Shown here piece by piece: positions 8,472 through 16,799 of a DNA stretch of 64,000 nucleotides (positions within the stretch are counted from its first letter, which is position 1; the number at the start of each line of letters is the position of its first letter). Position numbers and translations under genes: made by a program. Origin of the DNA: Mariniphaga sp040772505. GTDB lineage: Bacteria; Bacteroidota; Bacteroidia; Bacteroidales; Prolixibacteraceae. The DNA is taken from contig JAXGYA010000002.1 in NCBI GenBank assembly GCA_040772505.1, positions 248,001 to 312,000 on the forward strand. Direction: 5' to 3'. The notes under the pieces are model-generated. The model was not told the DNA's origin and ran no database searches. It was given only the letters and a program-made list of their open reading frames with translations.

Positions 8472-9557
8472 GTGAAATCCATTTCAGAAATAGTAACCCG
8501 GAGCACGTTTTCAACTGATGACCTTGTGGCACTGCTTAGTTCCAAAGGTGCGGAAAGGGAGATATTGTATGCAAAGGCACGGCAGGTAAAGGAGTCTCAG
8601 ACGGGGAGCAAAATCTTTTTTCGGGGATTGATAGAGATTTCAAATATCTGTTCAAAGAATTGCCTCTATTGCGGAATCCGCAGCAGCAATCCCAACGTTG
8701 TGAGATACGATATTCCCGATGAAGAAATTTTGGATGTCTGTCGCTTTGCTTATGAAAAACGCTTTGGCTCAGTTGTTTTGCAGTCGGGGGAAATTCAGAC
8801 GAAAAAATTTACAAAAAGGATTGGCAGGTTGCTTAAGAAAATCAAACAGTTGTCCAATAATGAACTGGGAATCACGCTGAGCTGTGGTGAGCAATCACGG
8901 GAAACATACCGGCATTGGTTTGAGAGCGGTGCCCATCGCTACTTGCTTCGGATTGAGTCCACTAACCGGGAGTTGTACTATAAAATTCATCCGGACACTC
9001 CGAGGCATTCCTACGAAAAAAGAGTGGAGGCACTGGGAATTTTAAAGGATACAGGTTATCAGGTGGGCACAGGAGTTATGATTGGACTCCCGTTTCAAAC
9101 AGTTGAAAATCTTGCAAACGATTTGCAGTTTTTTAAAATTATAGATATCGATATGTGCGGTATGGGACCTTACATTGAACATGAACACACACCGCTCTAT
9201 GCATCCCGCAATTTACTTAAGTCGAAGCAGGAGCGGTTCAATCTTTCGCTGAATATGATTTCCACCTTGCGATTGCTTATGCCGGATATAAATATTGCGG
9301 CTGCAACCGCACTCCAGACCCTGGATCCACTGGGACGCGAAAAAGCGCTGACAGTTGGCGCCAATGTGATTATGCCAAATCTCACTCCTTTAAAATACAG
9401 GAAAGAATATCTGCTTTATGAAAATAAACCCTGCCTTGATGAAGATTCGGAATACGCTATGCAAATTCTTGAGGAGAGGCTGATTTCAGCCGGTTGTGAA
9501 ATTGGATATGGTGAATGGGGTGACTCAAAACGGTTTATTAACCGGCTGAAAAAATAA
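8472..9557 (+). CDS. hydE: [FeFe]-hydrogenase H-cluster maturase HydE (radical SAM)
   Basis: HydE works after HydG on the Fe(CO)2CN synthon to help build the [2Fe] subcluster. The radical-SAM motif is CSKNCLYC (C60, C64, C67 from the chosen start), followed by GIRSSNPNVVRY, typical of HydE. The later conserved segments GVMIGLPFQT and GMGPYIEHEHTPL are present. The start is uncertain. The open frame runs up to a TTG at 8424, but GTG at 8472 gives an N-terminus of family-like length (361 residues). It is divergent from hydG. Confidence 0.93.
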   Translation: MKSISEIVTRSTFSTDDLVALLSSKGAEREILYAKARQVKESQTGSKIFFRGLIEISNICSKNCLYCGIRSSNPNVVRYDIPDEEILDVCRFAYEKRFGSVVLQSGEIQTKKFTKRIGRLLKKIKQLSNNELGITLSCGEQSRETYRHWFESGAHRYLLRIESTNRELYYKIHPDTPRHSYEKRVEALGILKDTGYQVGTGVMIGLPFQTVENLANDLQFFKIIDIDMCGMGPYIEHEHTPLYASRNLLKSKQERFNLSLNMISTLRLLMPDINIAAATALQTLDPLGREKALTVGANVIMPNLTPLKYRKEYLLYENKPCLDEDSEYAMQILEERLISAGCEIGYGEWGDSKRFINRLKK

Positions 9558-9589
9558 AAGCCAAATCCCCTGAAAATTATCGAAAATGC

Positions 9590-11128
9590 TTATGCGGGTT
9601 TACTCTTTCTGCGTTTTTTACGGTAGGCTTTCCACCAAATGAAAAAGCCGCTTGTCAAAACCATAATCAGACAAAGTCCGGCAAGGGGAACATAGAGTAT
9701 GTAAAATTGCCCGACGATGTGCTCAAAAATACGTCCGGTATGAATTTCCAGAGATGCGTTCCATAAGGAAACAGGTGATTTTCTGTGAATTTCTTCCGGC
9801 ATGTCAGGGAAAGGCACTCCGGTGAGTGGCAACGCACCCCGGTTATAATCGAACCACCAGGCATAATCTCCTGTTTCCACAAGTCCGGCAATCATGTTGT
9901 CAGCTATGGGTTTACCTGTTCCCTGTGTGGGCTTGTAAGGCGCTCCCGTAAAAAAATCAGAGATTTGTCCGGTTTGCAGATTCCACAAAAACATTCCGTT
10001 GAACGACCCCATCAAATACTTCATTTCGCCAAGAGGTCTGAAAACATTTAGTCCCATCACGCTCACTGCCGGCTGCGGAATAACCGGCGTAAGCTGACCG
10101 GAAAGGCTTTCTTCTGCAAAATAAAATCCTTCGGAAGTGGAAAAGATATATTGGTTTATGTTTTCATCCCATATAACACTGCGCAACTTGTCAAACCACG
10201 GATTGGGATTATCCAGATTAGTTCCGGGAATTATTCCGACTTTTTTTTCTGCAATGGGAATAAGCAGCGGCGGACGCAGATGTATGCCAGCTAATGTGTT
10301 GATAATTAAGAATAAAACAAAAATATACCCCAGAACATTGTGCCAGCGCAAATTGGTTTTTAGTGAATTGATTAAAACCTTTGCTTTCAGCCTCTTCTTT
10401 TTTCTGCGTTTGATAATTTTAGGGAAAAAGAAGTGAAGAAGTCCGGTTACAGAAAGCACAATAGTGACAACACCAAGCAGGTCAACAGTCAGCTTTCCCG
10501 CGAGACCCAGTAGTTCGCCACTGTGCAAATCATACAGCGTTTTGAAAAGTCCTGCTTTTCGTTCATATCCTTCTGGCTCAGGAAGCTGTACGGTATTAAA
10601 TGTTTCTCCGTCAGGGGATTTTAGCAAATGGTGGCGGGTGAGCACTAAAAGCGTATCGTTTTTTAATGCCAGATCGGTTATGCGTTGTTTGTTTTGGGGA
10701 ATGTTTACGATTTGCCACTCTTCCGCCGAAAGCTCCCTTTTGTAAAGTCCGAAATGTGTTCCGGCAAACAATGTGTTTCCCAGTTGAATCACAGATGATA
10801 TTTTCCGGTTGTCAATTCCTTTGGGAAAACCCTGATTAAAATCGGTGAAACTTTCAGGATATTTTTGAGTTTTCCAAATTCCGATGTTGCCGTAAATTAA
10901 GTAGTTTGCACTGTCCAGCGGAAATGATCCTCTCACTGCCGCAAGGTTCCAGTTTTTATAGCTGTAGTTGGGCGGAAGCAATTTTCGGGAAATATCGACA
11001 GAAGAAAAAGTTTGCCGGTGATTAGTCAGAATACCCGAGCCCGCAAACAAAATGGCAAAAAAGGCTATAATAATTCCCGGCCATTTATGCAGCTTCCTGA
11101 ATATTTTTATGGATTTGTTCCTGCGCAT
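9590..11128 (-). CDS. PepSY-associated membrane protein
   Basis: This 512-residue protein has the PepSY-TM layout. The membrane helices lie at about residues 17-36 (IIIAFFAILFAGSGILTNH), 215-245, 262-285 (YIFVLFLIINTLAGIHL) and 475-500, with two large extracytoplasmic segments between them. The N-terminal FRKLHKWPG motif and the WHNVLGY motif are typical. The tail is very basic. Members accompany iron-uptake or redox systems, but no such neighbour is seen here, so the role is unassigned. It could be a ferric-reductase-like protein. Confidence 0.75.
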   Translation of the reverse strand: MRRNKSIKIFRKLHKWPGIIIAFFAILFAGSGILTNHRQTFSSVDISRKLLPPNYSYKNWNLAAVRGSFPLDSANYLIYGNIGIWKTQKYPESFTDFNQGFPKGIDNRKISSVIQLGNTLFAGTHFGLYKRELSAEEWQIVNIPQNKQRITDLALKNDTLLVLTRHHLLKSPDGETFNTVQLPEPEGYERKAGLFKTLYDLHSGELLGLAGKLTVDLLGVVTIVLSVTGLLHFFFPKIIKRRKKKRLKAKVLINSLKTNLRWHNVLGYIFVLFLIINTLAGIHLRPPLLIPIAEKKVGIIPGTNLDNPNPWFDKLRSVIWDENINQYIFSTSEGFYFAEESLSGQLTPVIPQPAVSVMGLNVFRPLGEMKYLMGSFNGMFLWNLQTGQISDFFTGAPYKPTQGTGKPIADNMIAGLVETGDYAWWFDYNRGALPLTGVPFPDMPEEIHRKSPVSLWNASLEIHTGRIFEHIVGQFYILYVPLAGLCLIMVLTSGFFIWWKAYRKKRRKSKPA

Positions 11129-11136
11129 AAAACCTG

Positions 11137-11144
11137 CAAAAATA
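11137..11144 (-). promoter_or_regulatory. -7 box for the PepSY membrane protein
   Basis: On the minus strand the sequence is TATTTTTG, 9 bp from the ATG, which would give a very short leader. Confidence 0.4.
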
Positions 11145-11332
11145 ACAGAAAAAAAGAATTATTATTTTCTTTGAGAGCTTCACAAAGCACTTGCTGCCGG
11201 ATTGCCCGAAGAATTGTCTATTTTTACATCTTTCCTTGACAATGTTAAGGAATTGATTTATAAAGCTTGAAAACATATTGTAAATTTTCCCGGAATGAGG
11301 GGATGGAATTTTAATTTTTTACGGCTAAAAAT

Positions 11333-12592
11333 ATGAGGAAGTTTGATTTTTATTATCTGATTTTGATTTTCGGCAGTTTACTGGCGTCCGGGTGCGTGAA
11401 GCAATATACTGTAAGAATAACGCCCAATCAGTTTAAGGGCACCGACACCGAGCGTATTCAGTCTGCAATCAACAAAGCGGCAGTAACAACGCGTTTGGTT
11501 ACAATTCCTTTCGAAAACTCCAATGGTTCAGGAATTTGGCTGCTCGACAGTGCAATTCTTCTGCCTCCCAATATTTCTGTTGTTTTGGAGAACTGTACGT
11601 TGCAATTATCCGATCAGTGCAGGGACAATATGTTCAGAAGCAGTAATGTGGGAATTGGAAAATCAAATCCTGAGAGGATTGAAAATATCAACATTACCGG
11701 AATTGGAAATGTATATTTAATGGGAGCGAATAATCCGAGAGCTACCGGAGACGGGCACCGCACATTGTCTCAGAATCCCGATGAAGAGCGCAAGGCAGGT
11801 AACTGGAGAGTCAGTTACGGGAGCGATGCCGGAAAAGAGGGAATAAAGCAGCTGGGCGATTGGCGTAACATTATGATACTGATAGGTTATGTAGATGGAT
11901 TTAAGCTGAAAAATGTCAATATTGTGAATGCTCATGCATGGGCTGTAAGCTTTGAACGGACACGGAATGCAGAGATTTCGGATGTTACCTTTAATTGCTC
12001 TGAGATACAGGTGATTGAAGGGAAACCTCAGTTTATAGCCAACCGGGATGGTATCAATCTGCGTCACGGATGCAAAAACTTCCGGATTAATAATGTTTCC
12101 GGAGTTACCGGCGACGACTTCGTTGCTTTTTCAATTTTGGGAATCGATTCGGAGAATCCGGAGGGTGGAATTCTCAATTCCACAATGGTGACCACCCGAA
12201 AATGGAACGGCCCGGAGGATGATACCGAAAATGTATTCGTCTCCAATATTGTTTGCGAAAGTTCCACCCGCGCTGTTGCCATCCGGGCAAATGATGTTGC
12301 CGGAATCAGAAATATTTATTTTAACGGAATAGCATTCAAGGGAGGTTACAATGCGATGCTCGTTGGCGGAAAAGGTTATGGAAAAAATTCACACCCCGGA
12401 AAAATAAACAATATCCATGCAATGAACATTATTGGGGAGGGGCGCTCATTAATTCAAATTGAAGAGGCAATTTCTGATTGCAGCTTCACAAATGGAGTAT
12501 ATACTGGAAACGGAGAACAGATAATTGACTATAAAACAGAGCCATCAGAAACTTCAAATATTGTTACCCAAAATTTGGCAAAGATGAATTAG
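11333..12592 (+). CDS. Secreted right-handed beta-helix lipoprotein, GH28/pectate-lyase-like
   Basis: The 419-residue protein starts with a lipoprotein signal (lipobox LASGC, Cys near residue 21). It then has a polygalacturonase-like start, IQSAINKAA, and many beta-helix rungs (VDGFKLKNVNIVNAHAW). The block NRDGINLRHGC followed by GVTGDDFVAFS resembles the GH28 catalytic Asp region. The GH28 SHG and RIK motifs are not evident, so the substrate is open. It probably acts on plant or algal glycans at the outer membrane or periplasm. It is a lone gene, convergent with the CHAD gene and sharing 4 bp. Confidence 0.75.
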   Translation: MRKFDFYYLILIFGSLLASGCVKQYTVRITPNQFKGTDTERIQSAINKAAVTTRLVTIPFENSNGSGIWLLDSAILLPPNISVVLENCTLQLSDQCRDNMFRSSNVGIGKSNPERIENINITGIGNVYLMGANNPRATGDGHRTLSQNPDEERKAGNWRVSYGSDAGKEGIKQLGDWRNIMILIGYVDGFKLKNVNIVNAHAWAVSFERTRNAEISDVTFNCSEIQVIEGKPQFIANRDGINLRHGCKNFRINNVSGVTGDDFVAFSILGIDSENPEGGILNSTMVTTRKWNGPEDDTENVFVSNIVCESSTRAVAIRANDVAGIRNIYFNGIAFKGGYNAMLVGGKGYGKNSHPGKINNIHAMNIIGEGRSLIQIEEAISDCSFTNGVYTGNGEQIIDYKTEPSETSNIVTQNLAKMN

Positions 12593-13449
12593 GAGAGAAG
12601 TTTCAACTTTTGTTCAAATTCTCCGGGTGGAGATGCCAAAAACTGCTTTAACCGCTGCCGGAGCATAAGCTGGTTTATTTCCCGCAGATGCTCAGTCTGA
12701 TTTGCAAGTATTTGCAGCTCATTTTCGTTGAATCCGTAGCTATCCGCAATTAATTCCCGGGAAAAGACGTAGAGGTCGTGGTCATCTCCTAACTGATCGG
12801 TAATTTTGTTTAGCTGGTCAGTTTTCAGCGTGAAATAACGGGGATGAATAAATCGGAAAAAATCAAGTTGATAACCCAGCCGCTTTAATTTTTTGCGCAG
12901 TTCGTGCCACTCCTCGGAGTGCGGCATGGCAGGCAGTTTTTCGTATGTGGTAAAACTTTTCAGATAAGAACGGCTGATTTCACTGAGCACATGGTGTTTG
13001 CCCGGAAAACCGGTAGATTTATGAATAAAATCTTTTTTAAAATCACCGGAAAAAGAGTGAATCGTATTTTTCAGATTATTTTCTAAAAATCCATGTTCTA
13101 TAAGGAGTTTATTTTTCTGAATCAATTGTTCGTGTGCATTTTTGATCTTTTTTTCAGGTAGCAGTTTGTTCTGAGAGAACTCTGTTTCAAACAAGGTTAG
13201 GTTTACGGCAGATTCACGTAGCGAGGCGAGTAATTTTCCAAAATTTCTGATCTCCTTTTGCTGTTGCACTGCATTATAACCCGGCATTTCCCTGAAAAAT
13301 CCAAGCAGAGCCCGAAGACGCTTAAATCCTCTTCGCAATTCGTGTACCTTCTGGTTAGAAGAGATGTTCCCGGCTGCACAAAAATAGGCTGCTTTTTCAG
13401 CCTGGTGAACGATTGTCTCTGTCAGCTTTTGCCTGATATTCTGTACCAT
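12589..13449 (-). CDS. CHAD domain protein
   Basis: This helical protein of 286 residues carries paired His/Arg/Lys-rich repeats, such as ELRRGFKRLRALLGFF near the N-terminus and EWHELRKKLKRLGYQLDFF in the second half. These are the hallmark of CHAD domains, which bind polyphosphate. The ATG ending at 13449 (MVQNIRQKL) is preferred over one at 13473, because the -7 box at 13471-13478 would otherwise overlap the coding start. No CYTH domain is fused. Confidence 0.8.
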   Translation of the reverse strand: MVQNIRQKLTETIVHQAEKAAYFCAAGNISSNQKVHELRRGFKRLRALLGFFREMPGYNAVQQQKEIRNFGKLLASLRESAVNLTLFETEFSQNKLLPEKKIKNAHEQLIQKNKLLIEHGFLENNLKNTIHSFSGDFKKDFIHKSTGFPGKHHVLSEISRSYLKSFTTYEKLPAMPHSEEWHELRKKLKRLGYQLDFFRFIHPRYFTLKTDQLNKITDQLGDDHDLYVFSRELIADSYGFNENELQILANQTEHLREINQLMLRQRLKQFLASPPGEFEQKLKLLS

Positions 13450-13470
13450 AATTGCTTTCAACGGATTGAG

Positions 13471-13478
13471 CAAAAATA
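13471..13478 (-). promoter_or_regulatory. -7 box for the CHAD gene
   Basis: The minus strand reads TATTTTTG. Its position argues for translation starting at 13449 with a short leader. Confidence 0.45.
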
Positions 13479-13566
13479 AAAATTTTTCCGCAGATAATGA
13501 AAAAGGCAGAATTGCTGCAAATTATCGGCATAGAAAGCCTTCTTGCCGTTGACAGCACTCCGATTT

Positions 13567-14838
13567 TTATATCATTGCAAAGCCGGTGTAGGGGACAAGT
13601 GCTTTTGGAATTTTAATGCCTTGGGGTGTCTGGTTGTTTTCCAGCAGGGCGGCAACAATTCTTGGCAAAGCCAGTGCGCTGCCGTTCAGGGTGTGGGCAA
13701 TCTGTGGTTTTTTGACACCCTCTTCTCTGTAGCGGAGCATCATCCGGTTTGCCTGAAAAGACTCAAAGTTGGAAACAGAGCTGACCTCCAGCCACCTTTG
13801 CTGCGCTGCCGACCACACTTCAAAATCATAAGTCAGTGCAGAAGTGAAGCCCATGTCGCCGCCGCAAAGGCGCATTATCCGGTAGGGAAGTTCCAGTTTG
13901 TCAACCAGTCCGGCAACGTGGCTAACCATCTCCTCCAGTGTTTCGTATGATTTTTCGGGATGGGTAATCTGCACGATTTCCACTTTGTCAAACTGATGGA
14001 GGCGGTTCAGTCCGCGCACATCTTTGCCATAGGAGCCGGCTTCGCGGCGGAAGCAGGCGCTGTAGGCAGTGTTTTTCACCGGAAGGTCTTTGGCATCCAG
14101 AATGACATCGCGGTAAAGGTTGGTTACCGGCACTTCGGATGTGGGGATGAGATAAAGATTATCCAAAGGTATGTGATACATCTGCCCTTCCTTGTCGGGC
14201 AACTGTCCGGTGCCATATCCGGAGTCTTCATTCACTGCCAGCGGTGGCTGAATCTCTTCATATCCGGCTTTGCGGTTTTCATCCAGAAAAAAGTTGATGA
14301 GTGCCCTTTGCAGTTGAGCGCCTTTGCCTCGGTAAACCGGAAATCCGGCTCCGGTAATTTTCACACCCAACTCAAAATCAATCAGATTATACTTTTGTGC
14401 CAGATCCCAGTGGGCAAGTGCATTTTCAGGAAGTTGCGGCATTTCACCGGAAGATTTTACCAGTTCATTGTCCTCCGCACCCTTTCCTGCCGGAACAGAG
14501 TCGTGGGGTATGTTTGGAAGCTGAATCAACAATTCCGAAACCTTTTTCTCAATATCGGCAAACTCCGCATCCAGTAATTTGATACTCTCTTTCAGTGCAG
14601 AGGTTTTGGCTCTTGCAGCATCTGCTTCTTGCGTTTTTCCTTCGCGGAACAAATTGCCAATCTCCCTTGAAATGTTGTTCATCTCGGCTTTGGCTTGTTC
14701 TGCCTTTTGTTGAGCTTCGTTTTTCTGTCTGTATAAATCAATGATTTTGCCTACGATTTCTGAAGCGTCAAAATTTCTTTTTTTCAGTTTTTCGATTACC
14801 TCTTCCGGGTAGTCTTGAATAAATCTCAGGTTAAGCAT
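13567..14838 (-). CDS. serS: Serine--tRNA ligase
   Basis: This 423-residue class II synthetase charges tRNA-Ser. The N-terminal antiparallel coiled-coil arm lies at about residues 25-105 and is rich in Ala, Glu and Lys. Motif 2 is ACFRREAGSYGKDVRGLNR followed by RLHQFDKVE. Motif 3 is LNGSALALPRIVAALLEN. The protein begins at the N-terminal MLNLRFIQDYPE. It has its own promoter (14859-14866) downstream of the rpmA terminator. Confidence 0.97.
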   Translation of the reverse strand: MLNLRFIQDYPEEVIEKLKKRNFDASEIVGKIIDLYRQKNEAQQKAEQAKAEMNNISREIGNLFREGKTQEADAARAKTSALKESIKLLDAEFADIEKKVSELLIQLPNIPHDSVPAGKGAEDNELVKSSGEMPQLPENALAHWDLAQKYNLIDFELGVKITGAGFPVYRGKGAQLQRALINFFLDENRKAGYEEIQPPLAVNEDSGYGTGQLPDKEGQMYHIPLDNLYLIPTSEVPVTNLYRDVILDAKDLPVKNTAYSACFRREAGSYGKDVRGLNRLHQFDKVEIVQITHPEKSYETLEEMVSHVAGLVDKLELPYRIMRLCGGDMGFTSALTYDFEVWSAAQQRWLEVSSVSNFESFQANRMMLRYREEGVKKPQIAHTLNGSALALPRIVAALLENNQTPQGIKIPKALVPYTGFAMI

Positions 14839-14858
14839 AATCTTTTCATTTGAAAGTG

Positions 14859-14866
14859 CAAAGCTA
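14859..14866 (-). promoter_or_regulatory. -7 box for serS
   Basis: TAGCTTTG on the minus strand, 20 bp before the serS ATG and just past the rpmA terminator. Confidence 0.6.
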
Positions 14867-14869
14867 ATA

Positions 14870-14906
14870 CAAAAAAAAATCTCCTGCTGTGAAGCAACAG
14901 GAGATT
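14870..14906 (-). terminator. Terminator of rplU-rpmA
   Basis: The stem AATCTCCTG / CAGGAGATT surrounds an 11-nt loop and is followed on the minus strand by a run of about eight T. It separates rpmA from serS. Confidence 0.85.
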
Positions 14907-14928
14907 CTTATTTGAATATTTTTCAGGC

Positions 14929-15582
14929 TTACTTATCGATTCCGCCCGCCAGGTTATCCTGCAGCTCTTTCAGCTCGTCCCATTTTCCGTCGGCGGCAAG
15001 CTGTGCCTGCTGTGGCCAGGTTCCGGGGTTTCTCGAAGCATACTGGCTGCCTGCGGCAACGAGGATTTCTTTAAGCTTTTCTTCCGTTAAAGCTGCCATT
15101 TCAGCAAACGTTCTGATTCCGGCATCATAGAAAACCTGTGAGATTTTCGGCCCGATGCCTTCAATTTTTTTTAGATCGTCGGTTTCAATAACTTCTTTGT
15201 CTTCTGGTGCAACCTCAACTGCTTCTGCTTTTGGAGCTTCAGCCTTCTTCTCGGTTTTTACTGGAGCTGCTTCCGCTTTGGGTTCTGCTTTGGGAGCAGG
15301 CGCTTCCATTACAGCCACATCAACTTCCACAACAGGTTCAACCGATACGTAAGAGCGGTTTTTCTTCTTTTTCTGAAACATCACCGTTCCGCTGGTGAGT
15401 GCGAACAGCGTATGGTCTTTTCCAATGCCGACATTTTCACCCGGATAGTGCTGTGTCCCTCGCTGGCGAACTAAAATATTACCAGCTTTTGCAAACTGAC
15501 CGCCGTAAATCTTTACACCTAACCGTTTGCTTTCCGATTCGCGTCCGTTTTTCGAACTTCCTACACCTTTCTTATGTGCCAT
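14929..15582 (-). CDS. rpmA: 50S ribosomal protein L27 fused to a helix-hairpin-helix domain
   Basis: Residues 1-85 are a normal bL27 (MAHKKGVGSSKNGRESESKR, then GVKIYGGQ, GNILVRQRGT and GKDHTLFAL). L27 lies by the peptidyl-transferase centre. A Lys/Glu/Ala/Pro/Val linker (about 86-130) follows. Then comes a domain of about 80 residues with DDLKKIEGIGPKISQVF, the helix-hairpin-helix type that binds nucleic acid, ending in a conserved-looking WPQQAQLAADGKWDEL segment. At 217 residues it is about 2.5 times the usual length. There is no Firmicutes-type N-terminal leader before the L27 start. It is the second gene of the rplU-rpmA operon, 18 bp after rplU. Confidence 0.93.
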   Translation of the reverse strand: MAHKKGVGSSKNGRESESKRLGVKIYGGQFAKAGNILVRQRGTQHYPGENVGIGKDHTLFALTSGTVMFQKKKKNRSYVSVEPVVEVDVAVMEAPAPKAEPKAEAAPVKTEKKAEAPKAEAVEVAPEDKEVIETDDLKKIEGIGPKISQVFYDAGIRTFAEMAALTEEKLKEILVAAGSQYASRNPGTWPQQAQLAADGKWDELKELQDNLAGGIDK

Positions 15583-15600
15583 GGTAATTTATTTTTTTAG

Positions 15601-15912
15601 TTATCCAACAATACTTTCAATTTGAATTTGCGAAAACTGCTGGCGGTGTCCGTTCATTTTCTGATACCCTTTTCTGCGCTTCTTTTTAAACACCAGCACC
15701 TTGTCGCCTTTTACATGTTGCAGCACTTTGGCTGTAACTTTAGCTCCTTCAACAACCGGAGTTCCAATAGTTATCTCTCCGTCGTTGTCAATAAGTAATA
15801 CTTTTCCAAAATCAACCGAATCGCCTTCACCGGCTTTCAGCTGATGGACAAACAGTTTTTTATCTTTTTCAACCTTAAACTGCTGCCCTGCAATTTCTAC
15901 GATCGCATACAT
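15601..15912 (-). CDS. rplU: 50S ribosomal protein L21
   Basis: This 103-residue bL21 starts MYAIVEIAGQQFKVEKDKKL. It includes the basic KVLVFKKKRRKGYQKMNGHR segment that binds 23S rRNA. It precedes rpmA in the standard order. It carries no C-terminal extension of its own, unlike its partner L27. A leader of about 80 nt with GC-rich complementary blocks precedes it. Confidence 0.96.
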   Translation of the reverse strand: MYAIVEIAGQQFKVEKDKKLFVHQLKAGEGDSVDFGKVLLIDNDGEITIGTPVVEGAKVTAKVLQHVKGDKVLVFKKKRRKGYQKMNGHRQQFSQIQIESIVG

Positions 15913-15998
15913 AATTTCAACTTTTAATATTACACCGTCGGGCGGGATTCTCTATGGTCTCCTCTTATCGAGCCCGGGCGGTTCAAATTTTCGGACTG

Positions 15999-16006
15999 CA
16001 AAAGTA
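15999..16006 (-). promoter_or_regulatory. -7 box for rplU-rpmA
   Basis: TACTTTTG on the minus strand, about 87 bp upstream of the rplU ATG. Confidence 0.6.
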
Positions 16007-16155
16007 GCCATTTTTGATTCATCCACAAATGTTTTGGTAAACAATTTCTTTGTTTTAACATGGATTAATGTTGAGCCTCACCAAAATGCGCATTTTGCCA
16101 GTTATACCAAATTGAAAACAAATGTATAACAGCAGCCATTTATAAAAATGATTGT

Positions 16156-16163
16156 TATATTTG
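16156..16163 (+). promoter_or_regulatory. -7 box for the bifunctional nuclease operon
   Basis: TATATTTG, 29 bp before the ATG at 16193. It is an exact TAnnTTTG match. Confidence 0.65.
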
Positions 16164-16192
16164 TTAGCATAATAAAATCTGAGTTTTGAAGA

Positions 16193-16789
16193 ATGCAAAA
16201 GATACGTTTAGATATTTTAGGGTTATCAATAAGTCAAACACAGTCAGGTGCTTATGCGCTTGTTCTATCTGAAGAAAACGGGAACCGCAGAATTCCGATA
16301 ATCATTGGACCTGTAGAGGCACAGGCAATCGCCATTCAGCTGGAAGGGTTAAAACCCCCGCGCCCTTTGACACACGATTTGATTAAGAATATTGCCACAG
16401 CTTTTAATATAGTCCTTCTTGAAGTGGTAATTCATAAACTTGAAGAGGGAATTTTCTTTTCTGAACTGCTTTGTGAACTTGACGGACAGGAGGTGAAAAT
16501 TGACTCCCGCACTTCAGATGCAGTAGCGCTGGCATTGCGCTTTAGATGCCCAATATATACGACAGAGGAAATTTTAGAAAAAGCCGGGATTGTTTTTGAA
16601 GATGAGGAGGGCTTTGCACAGAAAGCCAAAGAGACAAGTAAACCAAAATCCGGTTCTTCAGAACCTTCTTCCCTGTCAAATTACACACTGGACGAACTTG
16701 AAAAAATGCTTGGGGAAGCCGTTATGAATGAAGATTACGAAAAGGCTTCGGTTTTACGTGACGAAATTAATAACCGGAAAAAAAACTAA
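16193..16789 (+). CDS. Bifunctional nuclease (BFN/DUF151) domain protein with UVR motif
   Basis: The 198-residue protein has an N-terminal BFN domain (about 1-130) with IPIIIGPVEAQAIAIQLEG and IDSRTSDAVALALRFRCPIY. A Ser/Lys linker follows, then a C-terminal UvrB/UvrC motif (LDELEKMLGEAVMNEDYEKA). BFN proteins have been linked to DNase/RNase activity. The UVR motif suggests a partner such as a UvrB-like or Clp-type protein. It lies 10 bp before the transporter gene, so they probably share a transcript. Confidence 0.85.
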   Translation: MQKIRLDILGLSISQTQSGAYALVLSEENGNRRIPIIIGPVEAQAIAIQLEGLKPPRPLTHDLIKNIATAFNIVLLEVVIHKLEEGIFFSELLCELDGQEVKIDSRTSDAVALALRFRCPIYTTEEILEKAGIVFEDEEGFAQKAKETSKPKSGSSEPSSLSNYTLDELEKMLGEAVMNEDYEKASVLRDEINNRKKN

Positions 16790-16799
16790 TCCGAACACT

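Noticed and set aside
13960..14577. 205-codon frame opposite serS
   Set aside because: It lies wholly within serS, which has all synthetase motifs; no independent start signal or family match.
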